Below, piece by piece: positions 55,823 through 64,000 of a stretch of DNA of 64,000 nt. Source of the stretch: Rebecca billardiae RCC1528 (Eukaryota > Haptophyta); the NCBI GenBank assembly GCA_965240325.2, contig OZ251235.1:1302001-1366000 (forward strand), written 5' to 3'. A model generated the notes under the pieces. The model did not search any database. It saw only the letters and a program-made list of their open reading frames with translations, and had not been told where the DNA came from. The position numbers were made by a program, and so were the translations under genes. How positions within the stretch are numbered: the stretch's first letter is position 1; each line of letters begins with the position of its first letter.

Positions 55823-58270
55823 TGGACATGGCTCACGAACAGCGCGCTCTCGAGTCTGGTGGTCCGTGCGCGTGACCGGAGTGACCGGGCTCTGGTCTCA
55901 TGGCACTGCTTGCTGCGCCGGGGACTGGCAGTCTGGCACTTCTTTGACCGTTGGGCCGTACGACGCGCCGCCGCGCGCGCGGGCCGGACTGGTCAACCCG
56001 GCGGGTACGGGCCGGAGCTAATAATGGCGCACAACCCCCGCCCCAAAATGAAAAGGCTGAGCGTGAGCGAACTAGGCAAAGCCGGCCGGCCGGCCGCGCG
56101 GGGCCCGCCGGGGGCCGGCGGCGGCGCACGCGTGCGGCTCCTAATAAAAAGATAATGCGCGAGATAATGCGACGCGCAGGATATATGGGGGTATATCCGG
56201 AAGGCGCGGACGCATTCTATGTGTCTGTTGCACTCTGAGCCTGACGCTTGTCCGATGCTGCCACGTCGTTAAATATATATATATATATATATACACAGTG
56301 AACAAAAACGGGATTATCGTTACCGTAACCCGTCCGACACGAGCCGATTTTCGGGGAAATTCTCGCGCGGGCCGCACGAGCGCACAGAAGACGCTACGGT
56401 GGCCGCGCAGGCGCCTGACGAGTGCCCCGGGCATGGGACTGCAACATCCCACCCAGCCTCCCCATCCCTCCGCCCCTCTCTGCCTCGCCGGGTTGCACGC
56501 GGCTGGCCGGTCACGTACAGCTCGTGGTGAGCCATTCGTGAGCGTGGAGCCCTGCTGCTCAGTGCGGCGATGCAGCGAGGCGAAGCGGCGCGTAAGATGG
56601 CGCATCTTACTCCAAATGCAGTCTGTTGCCAGCACAGCCGCCCTCGCCGGAGTGCCTGGTCGTCACCTTCGTCGTGTGCACGTGTCGCGCGCTGCGGCAT
56701 CAACGAGCGATCGTTCAGGCTTCTCCGGAGCCATTCAAGCACGCTCGTCCTCGACGAGGCGTGCGCGAGGCACCGCGCGAGCGCGGGAGCGGCCCTTCCT
56801 AGCGTAGACCTGCACGGCCATCCACCTCGCCACAGCCTGCCATGTCAAACTCCTCCCCGCACACAGTGCTCGCGTGCCGCGTGCAGGTCGGTCGACTCAC
56901 CTGGCAGAAGGGTGCACAGATCTTTTCGACTGCGAGGAGACGGCGGCGAGCACAGGCGTGCGGCGCTGTCCCACGCTTCATTGGGCTGTTCTAGACCAGT
57001 CACGCGCCCGCGGCACCCCACCCGCCCTCTCCGCGTCGCGTGCCACTCAACGCCGCGCGCGCCCTCTCGGGCGATGCGAGTCTCGCCATCGACGGCGATC
57101 TTGCGGCTGATTCGTACCCGCATGTATTCAACAAATACGACAAATCGCCGAGCTGAACGCACCTCGTCGCGCGATGGCATGGTCGCGCTGTGTGACGTCG
57201 CTCGCCGCAGGAAATTCGGTACGCGACGAGAGCACGGCGCACGCGCACGGCGCGGCGTGGGAGGCGGGGCGGTGGTGTCCTCGAGCCATCCCGCCCGCGC
57301 CGCGGTGCGCCAGCCGCCACCTCGCCGCGCCGTGGCCCATGCCGCGCGGCAGGTGTCGACCAGACCGACCTTGCCGCCCAACAGAGGGCCGCCACGGAAA
57401 TTCTGTATTTGTTGAATACAGACTTACCCACGTGCCCGCGATGCGGCGGCGCCCGTGGCGGCGGCCTGGCGCGGCGGCGGCGGCGCGGGCAGCCTGACGG
57501 GCCAGATAGGGCGCGCCAGGTCGGGGCGATCGTGATGGGATGGTTCCATACGCATCAGTGCGTGCTCCTGTGCATCTCAAGAGCGCGCTGGGCGCCCTCT
57601 CTCGCGCCTATGCCCATCCCACGCGGTCTGAGAAGCCTCCCGGTTTGGCCATTGTCGTGCCGTGCTCGGTCGTGGCTGCCCGGCGGGTCGGAGAGGTCGA
57701 GGCGAGCCGGGTCGTTCGCTACGGACGATGCCTATGGGTCATGGCGAGTGCCAACACGCAGCTCGGGCGCGCGCCCGGCGCCTCCTCGCCGCGCTACATC
57801 CACACCAAGATCTGGCCCAAAAACAGGCTTCAAGAGCGAAAGTCAGTCTGGGAGCTGCTCAGGCCGCTGTGTGCGGTTTGAAGGCGCGCAAACTTGTGGA
57901 GCGGGTGCCCACATGGGTTGAGCACAATGCTATAGAACGTTTTTCCGCGAAACACCACTTCCTCGCCTCTCCGCGCGCGTGCCGCGCGGCCCCCGTGAAG
58001 CCATCTCAACAGCTCACGTGTGGCCGCCCGTGGAGCGAGGGTGGGCGAGGAGGGGCGGGCGAGGGTGACGCCGCCCCGGGGAACCGCCTTGGCAAGCCGG
58101 CCGACGCCTCGCAGCCCCCCTCGCGGCACACATGCGCGCACGCCCGCCGCTCGGAGCGCGCCATCGATTCGAATGGGCGTGCGCACGAACGACCATGCTC
58201 AACTGGCTTCGGCCCGATCTTTCTCCACTGTGGCGGCGCGACGTGCCGCGAACGCGGCATGAAAAAAATT
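55823..58270. other. Gene-free region with AT tract
   Basis: No recognisable gene in 2.4 kb. An (AT)n tract lies at about 56270-56292, next to an inverted, diverged copy of the 58.3-kb repeat (ccacgtcgttaa at about 56258, gttaccgtaacccgtcc at 56319). GTATTCAACAAATAC (57122) and its reverse complement (near 57404) form a distant inverted pair. A minus-strand splice-donor-like CAG/GTGAGT near 56890 hints at an undetected exon, but no family match was found. Confidence 0.4.
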
Positions 58271-58996
<726 letters not shown>

Positions 58997-59137
58997 ACTT
59001 GGCAGCGGGGCCCGGATTTTGTAGATCGACGGAATTAGGAGGGAAACGGATGTAGTGAGGCACAGACCGCACGGTCGCAGACGACCGAGTCACACTTCCG
59101 AGCCTAACTTACTACCCGCGACAGGCAGACTGCAGAC

Positions 59138-60007
59138 TGACGTGACCCGTTGCACGGGTGAGTAACCGTGAGCGTATGAAAAAACGACAAGCGTATGAAA
59201 TCTCGCGGTTTTGTCGCTCGCGCTGCCGCATGGCTGACGTCCGCGCCGATCCGAGCGCAATGGTGCATTGCGAAGCCGATTCGCAATGCACCAATCCAAT
59301 CCGTATGTCAATCGACCCAACCGTCGCTGAGAACGAACGACAAAACCCAGGGCAGGTGTCCACCACGAAGCCACGCCGCGCGCGCGCTGGCAGCGTGAGC
59401 CGGCGCGGTTGCAAAGGGTTGCCCAAAGGCAGAGAGATCAGCCAATGCGGCTACCTTCGGCAAGCACGCCACCTCAGCGTCAGCATCGGGTGGGGCCGTG
59501 AGGATACATGCCCTTGGATGCGGCTCCAGCCAAACGGCTCTCGACGCGGGGAGCCGCCATCGGCCGCGAGCGCGTACACGGATACACGTGCTGTCCTCGT
59601 GAACGAGGATTCAGGAGACGAGGCGCGGCCCGCGATGCGCAGGCAAGACCTAGGGAGTGGCTCACGCTTTGATCGCGGGTACGGGTACAGAAGGCGTGCG
59701 CACGCAACCACACCGCCTTCGTGAAGCGCGTGGGCAAGCTGCTGAAGCTCTCACGATGCGCGCTTACTTCTCATCTCCGTGCGCTCGCCGACCGCTCACG
59801 CTGCCTTCCGCGCGGCGGACCTGGGAAACCTGCCACCTGGCGCGCACGACGCAGCGCGTAACGCGGAAGGTGGTAGATCTGCTGCCACGCTCCCGCTGCC
59901 GCCGCCGGCGGCGGCAGCGGCATGCCCACGATGCGGCGACGGTGCTGATGACTATCACTGCCAAAGTGTCGTTTTTTCGGCGCTCACGCGTGCAACGGGT
60001 CACGTCA
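59138..60007. mobile_element. 870-bp terminal-inverted-repeat element
   Basis: TGACGTGACCCGTTGCACG at 59138-59156 is found inverted at 59989-60007. Similarity continues inward on both sides (GTGAGCG, then AAAAAACGACA). Inside is one open frame from ATG 59176 to 59724 (182 aa, basic, no known motif) and a strong hairpin at 59261-59293. No transposase signature was seen, so it is probably non-autonomous. Confidence 0.65.
59261..59293. repeat. 33-nt perfect hairpin inside the TIR element
   Basis: TGGTGCATTGCGAA, loop gccga, then the exact complement. The 14-bp stem has no mismatch. Confidence 0.85.
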
Positions 60008-60689
60008 CTGACCGCCGCTGCCGGAGCCGTCAGCCGAAGCAGCGGTGAAGGCAGAAGCGGGCCAAGGGGCCGCGCGCCGCCCGCCGGCCCTGGGCCTGAC
60101 TCACTGAGCCGGGCCCGGGGCCGGGCACGGTTGAGTACAGAATACCGTAGAATCGGAGAATGTGATAAGTGTTAGTGACTAGTGAGCCGCCGGCAATTTT
60201 AGTGCCGCCGCCGAGGCACAGCCACCGGGGGCAGGCGGGCGCACTCCGCGCAGTCGTGGCTGACCGCTGAGCCGCGGGCGCGGACTAGTGACCGTTCAGA
60301 TTTATTCACTGAGCAGTGAACCGAGCAGCTGATTACATGGTCACGCCGGTTTTATAACAGGCTATATATATATATATATATGATATATACTCGACAGACG
60401 TACTACATGCTGCGATGATGATCTGACGACTACTGCTGACGACATTTGTCATTTTAGATATATATATGATGAGACACTCGGTCTGCGCAGCAGAGTCTCA
60501 GGCAGGCTGCTGGAGCCGACTTCGACGGCCGCACTGATTGACTCTGATGACGCCGACGGCTGGCTGACCGTCGGACCGCTGGCTCGTCGGCATCCGGGCA
60601 GTCAACTTGCTCGCAGCAGCCAGCAGACTGTAGAGTTCCCGGCCAGCTCGGGGACGGCAGGTGTGCCGAGGCAGGCAGAGACGCACTCA
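60008..60689. other. Gene-free region 3' of PFDN5
   Basis: No gene seen. Short (AT)n tracts occur at 60362-60380 and 60458-60468. Part of it will be the 3' UTR of PFDN5. Confidence 0.4.
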
Positions 60690-61280
60690 TCATTGTGACG
60701 GCCCGCCGGCCGAGGACTGCGCTGCCTGCTGCTGCCGCTGCGCAGCCTGCATCTGCTGCGACTTCTGCTGGATGACCATCATCACCTGCTCCACATTCTG
60801 GCGCTTGCCGTTGAGCGCCCCCTCCAGCTCGGCCAGCTTGCCCTTCACAAGCTCGATCTTGCGGCCGAGGAAGTCCTGCGCCTCTTGTGCGGACTTCTCG
60901 ATGTAGTACCCCGTGCCGACGTCGACGATCAGGCTCTGCACGTTGTCGACGGTGCCCTGGACGTACAGCGAGTTGGTGAGCGGCACGAGCATCTCCTGCC
61001 CTGCTCGCGCGGCGTTGGCAGGGCGCGCAAGCGGAGGGGAGGTCAGCGCGGCCAGGTGTGTAGGGCCATGTGAGCGCACAGTGACGGCACACGCACCTGG
61101 CTCCTGCTGCGAAAAGGTCTTGATGGTGTCCTTGCTCGTTGAGTACCGCTGGAAGGCCACGCGCAGCTGCATATACGAGGAGCTCAGTGCCTCGACCTCG
61201 GACTCGAGCCCTTGCTTGAGCTGCGTGAGCTGCTCGAGCGAGAGCTGTGCGAGATTGATCCCACCCTCGCTATCCGCCAT
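60690..61280 (-). CDS. PFDN5: Prefoldin subunit 5 (alpha-type), 2 exons
   Basis: A subunit of the hexameric prefoldin chaperone that hands nascent actin and tubulin to the CCT chaperonin in the cytosol. Exon 1 is 61097-61280 and exon 2 is 60690-61000, with a 96-bp GT-AG intron (gtgcgt...gagcag), giving 164 aa (human 154). The N-terminal coiled-coil (LSLEQLTQLKQGLESEVEAL) leads to the beta-hairpin region EMLVPLTNSLYVQG and the alpha-prefoldin signature LIVDVGTGYYIEKSAQEAQDF. The second helix is followed by a Gln-rich tail (QKSQQMQAAQRQQQAAQ). Reading through the intron is in frame by chance, but the inserted residues have no family counterpart. It lies upstream of METAP2 in the same orientation. 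Confidence 0.97.
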   Translation of the reverse strand: MADSEGGINLAQLSLEQLTQLKQGLESEVEALSSSYMQLRVAFQRYSTSKDTIKTFSQQEPGACAVTVRSHGPTHLAALTSPPLARPANAARAGQEMLVPLTNSLYVQGTVDNVQSLIVDVGTGYYIEKSAQEAQDFLGRKIELVKGKLAELEGALNGKRQNVEQVMMVIQQKSQQMQAAQRQQQAAQSSAGGPSQ

Positions 61281-62334
61281 GCTGACGCCGAGTGCTGGGG
61301 CGTCGCCGCGGCGCAAGTGCGTGCCGCTGTTGCACCCGTCGGCAGAGAGCCGTTCGCGCCTCCCCGCGATTCGGCGGTTGACGATGGCGGCGGCCGACCG
61401 ACCTCGTTGGCAGCCATTGCCCATTTGGCATTATTTTTTTCGAAGGCTGACAGCATTACAGCAAGCATCGCGAAAAACAATTGCGGCATCAGAATGGCGG
61501 CGCACGCTGACACGATGATAGCTACGTTCAGACGACCAAGCAGTGATGTGATTAGATCTGAGATAATTGTCAAGATGATGTAGTGGTGGTACTACTGTAC
61601 AGTACGCACGAGTGCCGGTTGGAGACTTGGACTTGGAGCCGAGGCTCCGCGCAGACCGTTCCGCCTTCCGGGCGTTGCCGTTCGCCTCCGAGGCGAGTGA
61701 ACTAGTCGTCAGATTAACTGATAGCTTATTATTATAAGTGCCGCCACTCGGAATATAATGCGGCGGCGGCGCGTGCCTTTAGGGCATTATGATAGTGAAA
61801 CTGATGGCTTTCCCGTGTCCGCGACGCGGGATGAATCCTGACACTCGGCCTCGGGAGTGATACTGACCGCGATTCAGACCGTGTATTAACTTTAATAACT
61901 ACATGCATGACTGATCCGGTGAATGTGATCGCGCTGCAAATTTACCGATACTGATTATTAATAATATTATATTAGTATCGGAGCCACGACGCGCAATTAA
62001 TAATGCTTCGATCGAGTTATTATTATAATGAATATTACGACGACAGCAGTTCTCACCGAGTCTCAGCCGACTCGGGAAAACGTCAACCGCGTCAACGTGA
62101 CGATGACGAGACTATCCGACTGGCAACAGTGACACCGCTGATATTGTGTTCATCCGACACGATCAACAGAGCCGTCCGTATCGCGGAGTGGCCTGTCGTC
62201 GTCGGACCCGCGATCGCGCATCGTCAGACCGGGTCCCACACTGGCTTTCGGCTCTGGCCGCAGGCGCGGCGCAGGCCGCCTCGCTCCGCCACAGCCGCGC
62301 GGGCGCGCGCCGCGCCAGTGCGCGCGAGGCGGGC
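61281..62334. other. Intergenic region between PFDN5 and METAP2
   Basis: No gene was recognised in about 1.05 kb. AT-rich stretches with ATTATTATA-type repeats lie at 61725-61760 and 61950-62035, probably covering the METAP2 3' end and the PFDN5 promoter. Confidence 0.4.

Positions 62335-64000
<1,666 letters not shown>

Noticed and set aside
56800-57000. Minus-strand exon ending CAG/GTGAGT
   Set aside because: The donor is good but the encoded peptide matches no family I know and no convincing partner exon was found.

Overview
The window looks like nuclear DNA of a GC-rich unicellular eukaryote. It is probably an alga such as a haptophyte or a related secondary-plastid lineage, but the sequence alone does not fix the species. 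Five genes (UBC13, PFDN5, METAP2, DSS1 and a Myb gene) can be spliced exactly with GT-AG introns of 96-235 bp. Coding regions are very GC-rich and intergenic stretches carry (AT)n tracts. Transposons include a tyrosine-recombinase (DIRS-type) retroelement, a Ty1/copia LTR element and several inverted-repeat elements. No tRNA, rRNA or CRISPR array was recognised.

Left part (1-22.9 kb): mostly mobile and repetitive DNA. A 5'-truncated DIRS-like ORF (RT end, RNase H, tyrosine recombinase) lies at 1-3.8 kb and is followed by a hairpin array. Duplicated blocks occur at 4.9/5.7 kb and 6.1/7.5 kb. One two-exon Myb/zinc-knuckle gene is at 11.4-12.4 kb. A young copia element with near-identical LTRs and a TATAA target duplication spans 15.3-20.1 kb. 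Degenerate repeats fill 20.7-22.4 kb.

Central part (22.9-47.2 kb): gene-dense. DSS1/SEM1 (minus) and a bacterial-type LpxL/HtrB acyltransferase gene (plus) diverge from a 1.3 kb inverted-repeat element that fills the space between them. A probable F-box/armadillo-like gene and FEN1 follow on the plus strand. Convergent to FEN1 is a single uninterrupted 17.2 kb minus-strand ORF for a giant membrane protein. Its order is signal peptide, LRRs, (SPPP)n rod, LRRs, a rod of about 1,900 residues, IPT/TIG-like repeats, REJ region, GPS, polycystin-1-type membrane helices, EF-hands and final helices. It resembles polycystin-1 with hydroxyproline-rich cell-wall-type rods spliced into the ectodomain, and is the most striking object here.

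Right part (47.3-64 kb): two hypothetical ORFs; a second copy of the inverted-repeat element, whose core is flipped relative to the first; divergent UBC13 (six exons resolved) and TSPO; a four-helix membrane protein with weak Orai resemblance; (AT)n-bearing and terminal-inverted-repeat elements; PFDN5; and METAP2, which runs off the right edge. The host genes are mostly housekeeping functions (ubiquitin/proteasome, protein folding, N-terminal processing, DNA replication). Nothing shows that they act as one pathway.
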